From assembly GCA_015039315.1 (NCBI GenBank), contig WIDE01000103.1:50117-114116 (forward strand): a stretch of 64,000 nucleotides of DNA. Reading direction: 5' to 3'. The position numbers and the translations under genes were made by a program. This DNA comes from Clavulina sp. PMI_390 (lineage: Eukaryota > Basidiomycota > Agaricomycetes > Cantharellales > Hydnaceae). A model generated the notes under the pieces. It was not told the DNA's origin and searched no databases. It saw only the letters and a program-made list of their open reading frames with translations. Of this stretch, positions 33,701 to 46,560 are shown piece after piece. Position 1 is the first letter of the stretch; every line of letters starts with the position of its first letter.

Positions 33701-36700
33701 ATGTCCTCGCCCCATGGACATGGCCATCCACTCCCACATGCTTACTCGCGGCCAACTGCAACAGGAAGCACATTCGCCATCGTCGATGCCAATAATACCC
33801 CTATCAATGTTGTCCATGAACCTGTCGATTCATCCCCTGGCCCAGAGTCGGACGCTCTGCTGAGCTACCCATCTGCCTTCGCTTCCGGCGACAACGACAA
33901 CAACAACGATTGCAACGACGACCACAACCTCGGAATGCATGACGATGAACTCCAGGCTCATTATCATGAGCTTGAAGATGCTGATTCGAGTGTGCATACC
34001 TATGCTACTAGTGCTTCTTCTGCTATCGGTGCCATCGGTGGCCACGACGATCCTCCTCTTACCGCCCCCCTCACTGGCGTAAATATTCCACCGATGAGTG
34101 ATTCAGGCCCTGTACCTATCCTTGCACTCCATCCACGTCTGCCCAGGCTTGATAGGTCCGCCAGCATGCCCGCAGAAGCACACCTCGGCCATCTCCGCCC
34201 CCCTCCCCTGCATCCTCGCCACAGCCATCCCCGCCTGCATAACCACTCCACGTCCCACTCGCATTCACACCACCACCATCCTCATCGCCATACCTACTCC
34301 CATACGTACTTTGCCGAACCCACTCCACTTACCTCCGCAAGTTCCTCAGCACCCGTCCCTGGCCCCGAACATGCGCATGCACCCTACGACGAGGTTTCTC
34401 GGGAGCTTGCAGATACAGTCCAAGCCATTGTTCAAACGCTGCTGCATCTTTCACCGCCGCATATTCTCCATCCCGTAAAGGAGCTCTTCTCTGCATGCAC
34501 TGTGCAGCTCCCTACCCCAAGCGTGTCCGCATTGCTCACCACGATGAAGAATCTCAATTACCTGAGCGCGAACCTACGAGGCCTGGCTCCAGCTCCTGGG
34601 GAAGCGGGATCGTCCCCTTCTTCGTCTCCGATCGCTACTACTACCATTGGCGTTCCGACTGCCAGTGCTACGAGTGCTTCTATTGCAAATCAAGGCGAGA
34701 ATGTTTTTGCCGAAGCGCAGCCTGTGTCACCCACGGCAGCAACAGGAGGCGTTTCTGATAATTTTGATGTTGGCGAAGTCGTGCAGAGCGTGGGCGACGT
34801 ACTCGGCGGCCTTGCTGCACAAGCTGGTGTCGACCTCGCTATTTTCCACGGGGACGTTGGCATGCGGCACATCAACGTCATTGGAGACGAACAGTCTATA
34901 TTGTTTATTCTTACTCATGTGCGTGTCTGTCCCTGTGGTCTATTTGTGGAAGCTTCTCTGAATAACACCTTTTCTCATCCCTTCAGATCACGCGTCAAAT
35001 TCTCTCCTGTGCCCGTCCGGGCGACTCTATCGAAATAGGCCTCCACCTCACCTCGCTCCTCCACCACAATTCTACACTCGCTGATCCATCATCATCCCCC
35101 TCAGTCTCATCATCACCCCTAACACAGCCGTCATCCGTGGACCCCCTTGTCACTGCACCTGGAGAATTCATTTCGCCAATCCTGATTGAGGTGGGGACAC
35201 CGATTCTTACCACCTTTGAAATTACACATCGGTGGAAAGGTAGCGGTACTGCCACTAGCCATGTACCTCCCCCCGAACCCCGCAGCAGCCTCGACACAGA
35301 GGGTGTGGACACTGGTTTAGAGCCTGTAGCATCTACTACCGGGAGCGCTGAGACTGGAACGGCTGCAGATTCTACGCAGATGCACGGGCAGCAGCAACAA
35401 CAGCACCGCGAGTCCCCGCGACTGGACAGCATTCTTATCAAAAGATTATTGTCGAAGACAGGCACAACGCTCGATATTCGGCCCAGTGGAAACGCGAGCT
35501 CATCGAGTCCGCGGACAAGCCCTGCCGTGCCGAAAGCGGGCTCGGCGGCGGCCAGGATACCCTCTACGATGACGATGGGAGACACGACGTATTTGCTGAG
35601 CACTCGCCTCGTGCGTGGCCCTGCCCCTGCCCGACTCGCTGCACCACCTTCGCTCACTCTGCTCGATGACGATGAATCCCTTGTGCTCTCTCATTCGGCT
35701 GCACACTCACATTCACATTCGCACACACAATCCCTGCCGGCCTCTGTGTCACCCTCGCCACTCCCAGGGCAGACAGCTCCCCACCCGCCCCTCCTCCCCT
35801 TTTCTCTGCCTATGCATGCACCTTTGCCAAAAGGCGCGCTCGAACTTGCTCAGGAACCTAACATGGAAGACCTAGCAATTTTCTCAGAAGTTGAACTGCG
35901 TGGTAAACGCGCGGTGCTACACGCGGCTGAAGACAGCACGTTTGCGCGGCATTTGACGAGTTATCTAACAAGCTGGGGTCTCGATGTGGGTCATGTGCCA
36001 ATCAATGCGGGCCCCCATTTGACTCGCCGAGGGGGAGCAGGAGGGACGGAGACTGATGGAGGGACAACAGGTGCTGGCTCTGCTCTTGGCACTGATGATG
36101 CAAGCTCGGGCGCAGCGGCGCTAGGTAGCGGAGATCCCTCAAACACCGGACTAGGGCCGGAAGAGATGTCGCTATTATCGGTTCAAATCCAGATTGATCC
36201 GACAACGGGTGCAATGCTTTCACCTCCGACTTCCGAAACACACTCCGGGATGGATGGAGGTGGCAGCACTGGACACACCCCCAACACCTCTGATGGATCA
36301 ATTGCTGGTGGGGTCGGTAGTGGCGGTGGGGGGCCTTCCATGACATCGACATCGGCTTCTTCATCAGTTGGACACCCAGCATTCATCATCATTGACGACG
36401 ATGTAGATGTCCTCCGACGCATTCTCAATCGCTATCGCCCAGAAGTGCCTCATGTAACACCTAGTCCGCTGAAGCGGCCGTCGCTAGCCTTGAACCATCG
36501 TCCAAGGTCGTCACCACAAATTCGGAGTGTGTTGGGGATCTCGACGCCGAATGAGAAACGTTCTAGGGCCCCAACGCATCAACCTGGAACGACCTCTACT
36601 TCCCCCTCTGGAGGTACTACCGGTGCTGGCGCCGAGCCATTAACCCCAAACCCGAACGTGTCTGCCACTCCCGGTGCGTCAGCTATCAATGGTGCCACTG

Positions 36701-39593
36701 ACGCAGGCACGAATGGCCCGCAAGCACAGCTATCCTCCCAATCTCCTCACATCCATGTCTATACTCCTCCCCATCAAGACAGCATCATTGTCCACATCAC
36801 CTCACTCGCGCACTACAAAGCCGTTAAGGACACGATCCAGTCTGCACTCTTCCTCGTCCCACCTTCCCGTGTGCCTGACATTATGGTCGTCCCGAAACCT
36901 GCAGGGCCTCGCCGATTCTTGACGGCGCTGTATACGGCGGTGAAAAAGCCGCTTGTGGATCCATACTTTGCACCTATTGCGACCAGTCCGCAGAGCCCTG
37001 GAGGGGTGGGACCCACGGCAAGCTTCTTGTCCATGCATATGCAGCAGCCTCAGCCATCTCCCCTTGGCGCCGGAAGTGTCACAGGCGCGACCGTCGGCGG
37101 GGGGAGAGGTATGACGGGGAGAAAGGGAAGTACGGGTAGCGCAGCGGGGAGTGCACGAGGTGGAGGCGGTGGAGGAAGCTCGCCCGGAACGACTAGTCCT
37201 AGTGCAGTGCGCGGTGGTGCGGGTGTGGGTGGAGGTTCATCCCAGAGCACGCTGAGCCCATCAGGCGCCTCTGGGTCTCCAGGCGACTGGGCTGCGACCC
37301 TCCCGCTCCCGACTACGAGTTCCTCTGTGGCTGGGGCATCTTCCTTGTCCTCACCCATTAGAGAACGCACTCTCCCCATAGGCATCGGAATGGGGATTGG
37401 GACGAGCGTCGGCACGCCGTCGGCTGCCTCATCCATCTCAACATCCGCTTCTGAGCATGGTGGGACACCACAGCCTTCGCCTCTTGCCGCCGAATCACTG
37501 GGGTATTTTGGTGCTCACCAGCAGCAGGGCTATGGATCCGGTCAGCACCCGAACCTGCCTTTCCGCGGCGATGCCATGGTACCGGGAGGGGTGGGGATGG
37601 TGAAGACTGCCAGCAGTGGGGTGATGATAAAGAGCCCCGATGGCAAACCAACTGGGATCTATTTCCAGCCCCCGCAGAGGGGCGGAACCCTCAGTTTGAG
37701 GCATACGGATTCGACCTCGTCAGCGGGGTCTTCGGGGTCTGGTGGTGCTAGTGGGGCAGTCCCTATATCAGTAGCACGAGATACGATGCCAAGGTCATCT
37801 ACTCGCCCGTACCCGCCCGGCGGGCTGACTACGTTCTCTCGAGCCTCGTCTTCGTCGTCTCGATTCGACGATGCCCTTGTCAGTCCCGGAGGTAGTAACT
37901 CTCCTACGGCCAACACCAGGTCGAGCACATCCCCTGGATTCGGGCGAGAGCGCAGACACAGCTCCGATCGAGACGGCACCTCGCTCGCCCGTTCTAGGCC
38001 TCGATCTTCGTTACCCTACGAAGACGAGAATGTGACGCCGACAATGGGTTCATTCCCCCGTCCTCCGACGGCTGGAGCGAGGGCTCGGACTGGTTCGTCC
38101 AGATCTCGGCCGACCTCGGCGGGCAGCGCGAGGGATCGCGAGAGAGATGAGGCAAGTGGCACTCCGGGAAGGCAATCCTCTCTCCGGAGACTTTCTTCGG
38201 CAAGCATCCTCGGTGGAGGCAACAGTCCATCACCAAAGTCTGCAACTACACCGGCTGACGAGCTTAACTCTCCGACCACACTTCCATCATCACCTGCAGC
38301 CCAATCCACTCCGTCGCCGTCTTTGGCCGCTACGCCACCCGTGGTTTCTCCTATAGTGACAACGTCTGTTGCGGGAGGAAGTGGCTCACCTATGTCATCT
38401 ATTGACGCGGTAATCAGCAGTGTGACAAGCTCTGCCCTGCCCTCTATAACGTCCCCGGTACCACGATCCGCCGTGTCCTTGCCGACTCCAACGGCAACAT
38501 CTAGCAAGACCCCCCCACCAGCTGGTCTCACAACCTCCATGGAGCCACCTCTGTCGGCATCTGCCGCCGTTGCACCAAAATCTCCATTGAATAAGCTGGT
38601 CGCAGGGGTTAAAAAGGATACATCGTCTTCAACACCGACGGGAGGCGCTGCTGGAGCAAAGACCGGGAAGACATCGACAGGTATCACACCGCCCATCAGT
38701 GTGCTCATTGTTGAAGGTTTGTATTGCTGTGTTCTCCTCCTTCCGACCCCTCCTTATTCACAACCAAACAACATTCATTGGGCTTTTGCCGTTTATAGAT
38801 AACCCGATCAATCAGACGATCATGTCCACCTTCATGCGGAGGCGCAAACTCAAATATGCAACTGCAAATAACGGGCAGGAGGCGGTGGAGAAATGGCAGA
38901 CAGGGCAATACCATCTCATCCTTGTCCGTTTGTTTTTCCTGCAAAAAGCTCCTTGCTTTGTGTGCTAACATTCGTCCTTTTTTGTTCGGTTCTGGTACGC
39001 AGATGGATATCCAAATGCCAGTGATGGATGGTATTCAAGCTACGAAGGAGATCCGCCGACTCGAAAAGTCTTATGCCACACTCTCCACCGGCGGTGCATC
39101 GTCTGTTGACAGTCAGGGAGATGGGAGCACGGCACCCAGCTCAACTTCTGCTGCACCGTCGACGCCGTTCCATTCTTCCGTTATCATCGTCGCCCTCACT
39201 GCCTCAAATCTCGAGGCTGATCGAGTTAAAGCGCTGGCTGCGGGATGTAATGACTTCCTCACAAAACCTGTCTCACTTCCTTGGCTTGACAAGAAGATCA
39301 TCGAATGGGGAAGTATTAAGGCGCTTCAGATGTGGGCAACGCCCGAGTTGACCAGGGATATTCAAGTTGGGCAAGAAGCCAGGGCCAAAGCGCTAAATCT
39401 ACAACTCCCCCCTCACGTAGCCAAGGCTACACCTGCCGCTGCGGGTGGGGTGAATCGATCAGGAGCTGCAACCCCCACTCCTGCACCACCGGCTTCAGTT
39501 GAGACTGGGCCATCCGCGGAAACCACGCCTGAGACTGCTGAGATCACAGCCAGGCCGGAACCCCCTGTGTTCAAGGACGAAGACAAACTTTGA
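33701..39593 (+). CDS. SSK1: SSK1/Mcs4-type response regulator (1887 aa)
   Basis: Exons 33701-34918, 34987-38716, 38799-38923 and 39003-39593 give 1887 aa. The C-terminal receiver (about 1640-1830) reads ISVLIVEDNPINQ (E1649, D1650), LILMDIQMPVMDG (phospho-acceptor D1693), VIIVALTAS and CNDFLTKPV. The trailing WLDKKIIEWGS..AL segment is the Ssk1 signature. Ssk1 receives phosphate from a histidine phosphotransfer protein and, when unphosphorylated, activates the MAPKKK of the HOG/Sty1 stress cascade in the cytoplasm. A large upstream region has a His-rich stretch, a DEQSILFILTHITRQIL segment recalling a kinase ATPase fold, a pseudo-receiver (RAVLHAAEDSTFARHL, AFIIIDDDVDVLRRIL, VPDIMVVPKPAGPRRFL) and long Ser/Gly/Pro low-complexity spacers with an insertion in the final receiver. 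Introns are placed by motif continuity; donor 38924 (GTCCGT) is weak. Confidence 0.92.
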
Positions 39594-40352
39594 CGGTCGT
39601 CCGGCGAGGTACCGAAAGGGGAAGCGTCTCTGTCAGCCCGGGAGCAATTGTCACCTGGATTATCCTATCCTCCCTCTCCCGTCTCTCCCCTATCTCCGAA
39701 ATCCCCACCCTCTTCTGCATCCCATCGCTTCCCGGTGGCGCAGATCCTGAGGTCCTTCCGCTTCCTGACTCGCGTCCTCGCCGGGGCACGTCATATCACC
39801 CACCAGTTTGTTCATTTCCTGCTCAACCTTTCGAGGTTCTTCCCATGACTCTCCCTGGTTTACTCTTCTCAAGGTGTCGATATACACGTTCGCTCCCCGG
39901 GGAATCTTCGTCATCCCTTAGCTCTTTTGTTTCATTCTCCTTTTTTTTTTTTTTTTTTTCCTATATCTCAACTTTTATCCCACATAACCTCTATGCATTT
40001 CGTCTTGTATTCGGATTCCCCTTCCCCCTGGTCTGGCTTTTGGGTTGACTCTCTCTTGGGTCGTAGGGGTGTTACTCATCGCAGTATGTTACATATTTAC
40101 ATCTTCCGCTCATCTTCCGAATCAATCGCATTTTTCGGGTCTGCTAGTTACCTTTCCTCCAGAAAACGAAACTGTATCAGCGTCTAAGCCAAGGATGTGT
40201 GTATTTGCGCCGATGGTGTGGCCAAACAATTCAAAGTCACACGGTCACAAAGTCACTCAAGTTATTTGGGCCTCCCGCTCTTCCGCTGTCCGACAGACCA
40301 GCGTTCTCTCCACTAGAAGCGCGCGTCAAACGGCCGCAAGAAACGCTCTACT
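39594..40352. other. intergenic between SSK1 and MRPL40
   Basis: Pyrimidine-rich, with a run of about 19 T near 39941-39959. Frames overlapping here on both strands show no motifs. Confidence 0.5.
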
Positions 40353-41945
40353 ATGTCCCGCTCCTCGGCCTCCTCCCCGTGGACGCACTCGTTCAAGCAC
40401 CTGCTCAACGAGAAGCCGTACATTGCTCGAAAAACCTCGCGTCGCTTCCCATTTACGTCCCCAAAACAAACCAAGGGCATAGCACACCCAAGAGACAGGA
40501 TAAAGTTCTGGAACGTCCAAGTTGGCGACAAGATTGGCATCTTTCGCGGCACATATAGGCCTGACGAGGGTAAAAGAAATTCAGTGTACGAAGTGCATGA
40601 TGTGGACAAGAGGAAGAATTTGGTAGAATTGAAGGACCTACCGGTATGTATGCGTTGCTCTTTGCAGCTTTATGTCATTTCGTGACTATGTATACCCACA
40701 GAGTAAAGGTCGAAGCCTCCAGCCCACCAAGGGTATGGCACGCGTGCACTACTCTAACGTTGGCCTGTACTTGGGCAAGTTCAACGTCAACACTATCAAA
40801 GATGGCGAGACTGTCACCGAGGAACAAGAGTAAGCTTCTTCTCACCTCTACTCCCGCCGCTGTCCCTCTCGAGACTTATGACCATCCCTGCTCATCTCCG
40901 AAATTGGACAAACCTATACCCACATTTCACCCTGCAACAAAATGCACCCCCGAATGCGATTAATGTCCTCGTTTTAGTGTATTCGCAACTCGAATTTTCA
41001 CAACCACTCCCAAGTGGGATCCCAGGTTGGGCCACTTCGTCTGGCGTCGCTTCGCAGCCTCGACCTGGCCACCCATCGAGGGATACGAGAAGCTGCCGTT
41101 CTCACAACGAAGGCGGGCTCGTGAGACTCAGGAGGGTAGATCTGGGATGATCGAGATTCCTTGGCCAGTACAAAAGAGATGGGAGGCGCCAAAGGGTAAG
41201 TGTTGCTTCAAGCTCCCAGGATAATGTGGATTGCTCATCACTCGTTCCATTTTCTCGCGTCCTTGACTCATATTGGCGTCCTCCAATTATCACTCCTGTG
41301 ACTCCAACAGCCAACGACCTCGACACCGAGCTTGAAACTGTGGAAGCACAGACCTTTGAAGCAACCACCGAGGGCATGGCACAACACCGCTTCCTCACTC
41401 CTACCTCTTTCCCGCCCCCTGCCATCCCGTCCAAATCAAAATTTGCATCTGCCACCAATGCGCAAAAGACATGGACTCCTATTGAGCGNNNNNNNNNNGA
41501 CTACCTTCGCGCAACACTCTCCCCGTCCCTCTACTCTGCAATCCCTGCCTCGGTGCCTATGGAGGTCTTCCTCGTGCGGGAACTCGCTAACCCCAACTCG
41601 CGCATGAAGAAGCAATCCCGATGGCGCGCAAACCTTGAGCGTGAGGATCGCCTCCAGCAGCAGATGCTCTCGAGTGCGATGAACCTCCCCGAGAATCAAG
41701 GGCGACGCAAGGCAGTGGTCCGCCGTGAGATCATCTTTAGATGGCAGGCTCGCTTGGAGAAGGAGAAGAGCGAGAAGGCTAGGTTGGCGTGGGTGAAGAG
41801 AGGTGGAGAGGATGAGATGGAGAGGAAGATTGTGAGGAAGGCTAGGAAGGAGGAGAGAAAGGAGAGGCAGTTGAGGGAACTGACGCTAGAGAAGGGTATC
41901 CAAGGGCAGATTGTTCCAAAGGAGGCCCAAGTGGTACATGCTTAG
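40353..41945 (+). CDS. MRPL40: mitochondrial large-subunit ribosomal protein uL24m (MRPL40 type)
   Basis: Exons 40353-40643, 40702-40829, 40978-41195 and 41311-41945 give 423 codons, four of them undefined because of a gap. After a basic N terminus the KOW fold of uL24 is seen (about 50-100): IKFWNVQVGDKIGIFRG, EVHDVDKRKNLVELKDLP, then KGRSLQPTKG across intron 1. Fungal uL24m extensions follow: WDPRLGHFVWRRFA.STWPPIEGYEK and a long basic helical C terminus (REIIFRWQARLEKEKSEKARLAW). It should bind 23S-type rRNA at the base of the mitoribosome exit tunnel region. The 10 N at 41489-41498 leaves the frame open, consistent with the true gap being near a multiple of three from the flanks. Confidence 0.88.
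41489..41498. other. assembly gap (10 N) inside MRPL40 exon 4
   Basis: Ten undefined bases; the flanking coding frame continues across (IER....DYLRA). The real length is unknown. Confidence 1.
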
Positions 41946-42449
41946 CCCTCGTGCTCAATCCGTCCTCCAGCATCTTCCAATTGCCCCAAGCACGCTCACC
42001 CCTTTTTATCTACAATCTTCATAGCCTATTAATCCACATCTATTGCAAGAATGGCTAATCCACTACCGAGATCTCGGGTTGCTTCGGTGAATCGTGTATT
42101 GTTGTCGCGAAGAAGATTGCGGATGCCCTATGTCGCAGGACAGCAGCCCGCTCATTAGCGATTACTATTGTGACAATATGCGCGGTTTTGAGACTCATTC
42201 GGGGACATGAGCGTAAGAGTGGTTTTTCTGTTCTACCTGCGTCCAGGTCCTTGTCTTTAATTATCACATCACCTCAATACGGGAGAAGTCTGAATATTTA
42301 TTTGTGCGTTACCGTCTGTAACAACTCACCTGGTTCGTCTGGCTGCGATCAGCTCAGGTTGGTTGTTCATGACACTGGTCCGTGGTTGCATGGAAATGAG
42401 TGTGATGCATGGATGAAGCACCAGAATTTCGCACCATCTTAACGATGGT

Positions 42450-42567
42450 GTGGTGGCTGAAACGACCGGCGACGCAAGATGGCATGAACTTCCTTGGCCC
42501 AGTTTAATCGTTCATGGTTCAAGTCCCACGTAGGGCCCTATTTATAAGTCCTTTTTTTTTTTTTTTT
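42450..42567 (+). mobile_element. SINE-like element 1 (tRNA-type A and B boxes, T-rich tail)
   Basis: A-box-like TGGCTGAAACGACCGG at 42454 and B box GGTTCAAGTCC at 42516 are followed by a run of about 16 T. The same A-box/B-box spacing (61-66 bp) and T tail occur at 52097 and 55925. It does not fold as a canonical tRNA. Confidence 0.45.
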
Positions 42568-42893
42568 GCGAGGCGGGGTGTCTTTAACCCCTAGAGTTTC
42601 CTGAGTCTCAATTCTGTGAGTATCTTACAGCCCCTTTTTCCCTAACTGGGAGTACATTCGGCGCATGGGCTGTGAGATTGTGTTAGTGGACGTGGGGCAA
42701 AACGTCTCGTCCACGCTCTTTTCCACTTGCTTTTGCCTGTGAGATCCCCCAACGCGTTAGATCAACGCGTAGATCCGCCAGCGCGCTCTACTTAAATCCG
42801 TAACTACCCTCGTAAAGATCGGAATGCGATAAACTGAAACAAAATGAACGGTTGAACAACTTGAGCAGTTTGGTTAGATTCGAAGCCTCCGAA

Positions 42894-42907
42894 GAGCTAC
42901 CACCACC
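42894..42907 (+). promoter_or_regulatory. G-family upstream element, G1
   Basis: GAGCTACCACCACC lies 109 bases before the start codon; the weakest of six matches. It is preceded, as in G4 and G5, by a TTGAACA...TCGAAGCC block. Confidence 0.5.
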
Positions 42908-43002
42908 TCCCCCTCCCTTTTCGGTTGCAAGTGCGTCTGTAGAGGCCTCTTTCGTCGGATCTCCACAAAAATTGACCATTGGGCTCAGACGTGCCCTCTT
43001 CG

Positions 43003-45253
43003 ATGATTCGCCAACTCCTTTCAGTCGCAGTGCGTGCGCTTTTCAATTTCACGCAGGGGTACCAAGCCAGTGACGCGACGACGAGGTTCGTGCAAATCGC
43101 GCAAATGCGGCGCTTTTGATCATTCTGAGCTGCCGTCTTCCTTAGAGAACATGTGCTACCGGGTCTGACCGAAGAGGAAGGGGCGCGACAATCGCTGGTC
43201 GCTGGATCTACCACGGGAAACGCGTCTGCTAACACTGCATCGTACGTTCGCGTCGTGTAAATCAAAATTTCATGATCACTGAGCGTCCTCCCCTCTTCCA
43301 GAGAACATTCGATGTCGCTTCACGATCGTACACAAGACCAGCACGCGTCAAGCGCGAAGGCGAACGGAAAGGACGAGGCTGTTGCGACGCAGATGCGCAG
43401 GTACGTTTCCCTGAGCCAGGTCTTCAGTGCCTTCAGTCGTTGCAGCTTATCTTTCCTGTCTATACTTTTAGAGAATGCCTGACAGAGTTTAGTGATACTT
43501 CACAGGGTGAAGGCGCGCATGACCTGTCCGGCATCGAGCGCTCAGCGCAAGAAGAGGCGCGCGAGGTATATGTGTACGTTGAGCCTAGTGAACCCGACCT
43601 TGCTTACCATACTCTATCATCCCCCCGAGCTTACCTTTCACATCTGGAACGTAGGGGCGCTGATGGCTCTCCGCGGGCGGAGGTGTTTAATGTGTCAACC
43701 AGCTCTGAGACACTATCTCAAGGTGTCCGCCCCTCAGCAGCTACACAGCACCGCGCTGACGCCCTTGTGGGTTCTGAAACGCCTCGCTTCTCAGGAGGCA
43801 ATGGAAGCGCAACCTCAGTCGTGTCGCTCAATGAGTCTCCTCAAGCTCCCATCGCTTCGCTTGGCTCAAACGCTGGAGGATCGGAGCCTGAACTCACAAC
43901 CGGCATGAGAGGAAAAAAACGGCTTCGTCGGCCGCACATGTACAATACTAGTAAGCCTCACTGCTCAAGCGGGTTCAAACCACCCTGACTTTGCTGCGGA
44001 AGTATCTATGGTGGCCCTCGTTACTGATCTCGTGAGGCTCGACCGTCATGGAGATCGCTGTCCTGTCAAGGCATTGCATTCTGCGTCAAAAGTAAAGCAC
44101 CTTTTCGAGGCTTACGGGGCAATGTATGTTATTCTTCACTTCAATGCATCTCCACTTACTCATCCGTCCTCCTCGCACGGTCATGCAGTGAACGAGTGAT
44201 GGGCTACGAAGCAGCAAACTCATCTACTCGCACTTACTACATCACTTTCAGGGACGTTGCATCCGCTGAGCGTGTCTATAGCGAGTTTAGAAACCGCCAA
44301 GGCTATCGTGGATTTTACGAGTTGCAGGAGCAAAGGTCCATTTCATACATGTACGGATTCTGGCTCGCTCTTTTCTGTCACAGTACGCCACTTCTTTCAA
44401 ATTTCAGAAGAAGGCTTTCCTATGCACTTACGCACCGTTGCTACTAGAACAAACCGGGCTTCCCGGCGGCACGCGTCACCTGACTTGCACGCATCCGTCG
44501 AATGGTCCGGATCTTACCCTGCTCCACATGCCATATACGCTCCGCTTCCCGCCCATTACACGCGTCATGCACCCCATTGATCAAAGTAATGTTATCTCAC
44601 TGGGTGCCCTTAGGTCAGTCAAGTGTTAACTCGTAGTGCAGGGGGGGCAGCCGCTGGAGTTGGAACGTACCATGCTTCCTCGCTCGATGCCCTAGGCGTG
44701 GCTGGCATCCATAGAGCTCAGCAGGGTCAGCCTTTATCTCTACTGCTGGAGTTTGATCCAGACTGACGCTAGCTCTGTAGGACCACTTCAGCAGAGCGCT
44801 ACTGTGGACAGTGTGCTTAATGAGTCCTGCCAGCCCCGTAACGACACTCTTCGTGTCTCGGATTCTCGCCAGCTACCATCAGAACAATACATATCCAGCT
44901 CGTATCCACCTGTCTTCACTCCCACTGGATCCTCCATTCAGACCGTCGAGAACCATCGCAATTCATCCACTACGTCTGCTCCGCTAACGAATGGTGTCGA
45001 GAGACCCACAAAGGCACCACGATCATATCATCTTTTGCGTCGCCGACTCTCGCCTAGCGCGTCTCCTTTGCCCGAGACCACAGTACCTTCCTCGCTCCGC
45101 GGAGCCTATGATGCTTTCCAATGTGATGTTGGCGATGGGAACCGACAGCCACAAATCGCTGATGTGCCCGTCTCCCGCGGCCGAACAGGTCCTCTCAAAC
45201 GGGAGCACGAGGGATCTGGCCTTGAGGAGGTCGTGAAGCGGTTCAAGCAATAG
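43003..45253 (+). CDS. RRM-like tandem family protein G1 (509 aa, 10 exons)
   Basis: Exons 43003-43085, 43146-43241, 43302-43400, 43472-43573, 43655-43722, 43795-43950, 44003-44123, 44189-44382, 44448-44585 and 44781-45253 join in frame to 509 aa. I do not recognise a named family. The N terminus MIRQLLSVAVRALF is shared with G4 and G5. LRRPHMYNT precedes the domain. The domain (about 203-310) runs VALVTDLVRL, KHLFEAYGAI, VMGYEAANSSTRTYYITFRDVASAERVYSE: a strand-helix-strand-strand-helix order with an aromatic TYYITF strand like RRM RNP1. It ends IS.MYGFWLALFCH, then RHLTCTHP. The C terminus PLKREHEGSGLEEVVKRFKQ is a bipartite-NLS-like tail. A nuclear RNA- or DNA-binding role is inference only. 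Confidence 0.65.
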
Positions 45254-46560
45254 ACAACAGCTCCTCCTTTTTTTAATGAATTGGCGCATACTCAACATCA
45301 CCGCGCTCCCAGAATCGTCGAAACGCTCTCTTACGCCACTTAACATTGGATTTTTTCCGGATATCATCTCCCTCCCTTTACCTTCGAAGCAACAATTTCG
45401 CGTTTAATAGTTTTGTTTTCTCGTCTGCGGCGTCCCTCCCGAACTAGTTTCCTCGCATTGAACCTTGTATCTTGTCTAGTTTTGTGTTTTCTCAACTCCA
45501 ACAGTCTACTTGTTTTGTTTTAGTCTCAGCCAGTTAGGCCACCCGAGAATCTCACATTGGTTCCATATGCCACGGGTTACCCAGACCCCGACATATCCTG
45601 GTGGTCTATGTTGACGATGATATGTACCTTGTGATAATCAAAACTACCTCGATAATGAATCATCCATACACTCCATGCCGTTCTACCATAAAGCTCCTAC
45701 GTTGATCGACGACCAAACCGCGGTTTGATACTTGGGAAGAACCTCATCAGGGTACCTACGGACCGCGGCGCAACGTACCAACTCGAGAGCGTGCCCCAAA
45801 CAGGCGCTCATCATCAGGGGCTAGGGGCAGAGGACTGGTGTGAGAGATTCCCGTGGATGCTACTAGTTGGGTAGCAAATTTTTCTTTATTTTTTTCCGAA
45901 AAAAGTGAGCGGAAAATCAGAGCAGCTTGTTGACATAATGCGAGAATATCCATTGTAGTTTGGATTTGGAGTCTTTAGGACATTCAAATCGACCACCTGG
46001 CGAAGCTTCACGACCTCGATAGCCGGATCAGGATAACGTGTGGCCCTTTTAAGTTCCTAACTTCCTTAATGTACACAAAGACCATGGTGCTTCGATGAGG
46101 AAAGTTGTAAAGTTGCTGTCAACTCGCTTTTTCACATGACTTTTTGACAGGGACTCTGACAGATCACATGCTTTCTAGTTCAAATTGAGTGGCTATTCGC
46201 CAATAGGTTATTCACTCTCTTTCAGCTTTTGAGGTGGTGAGACCCACCAACAGCGGAGAGCGAACCACCGAGACTTGTATGTAGATGGCAGCTTCAAACA
46301 AATGGAAACTGCTGAACCGTGCGTCATTCACGGAAAAAGGCACCGTGGCCAATTTTGAGGCTTCCTTCCATTTTCGCTCAGCCGTGATGACTAGGCGAGC
46401 TCACGAGTGAATAGCGCATGAGAGTTGGAGTTGAAGTAGGCCAAACAACCACCACCGTGACACCTTCGGTTCAGGCTTCGAGCGCGAATCTGCCAAGAGC
46501 ACCTCTCTCTCTCCCTGTTTTTCTGTGTCATCGATTCCGCCGAAACCTATCTCTACTGTC
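45254..46560. other. intergenic between G1 and G2
   Basis: No supported gene. The G2 promoter element lies at 46441. Confidence 0.5.
46441..46456 (+). promoter_or_regulatory. G-family upstream element, G2
   Basis: CCAAACAACCACCACCGTGA lies 120 bases before the ATG used for G2, matching G5 and G6 closely. Confidence 0.6.

Larger units (their letters stand above)
41946..43002. other. intergenic before the G family, with SINE-like element
   Basis: Contains a tRNA-derived element (42450-42567) and the promoter element of G1 at 42894. No gene supported. Confidence 0.5.
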
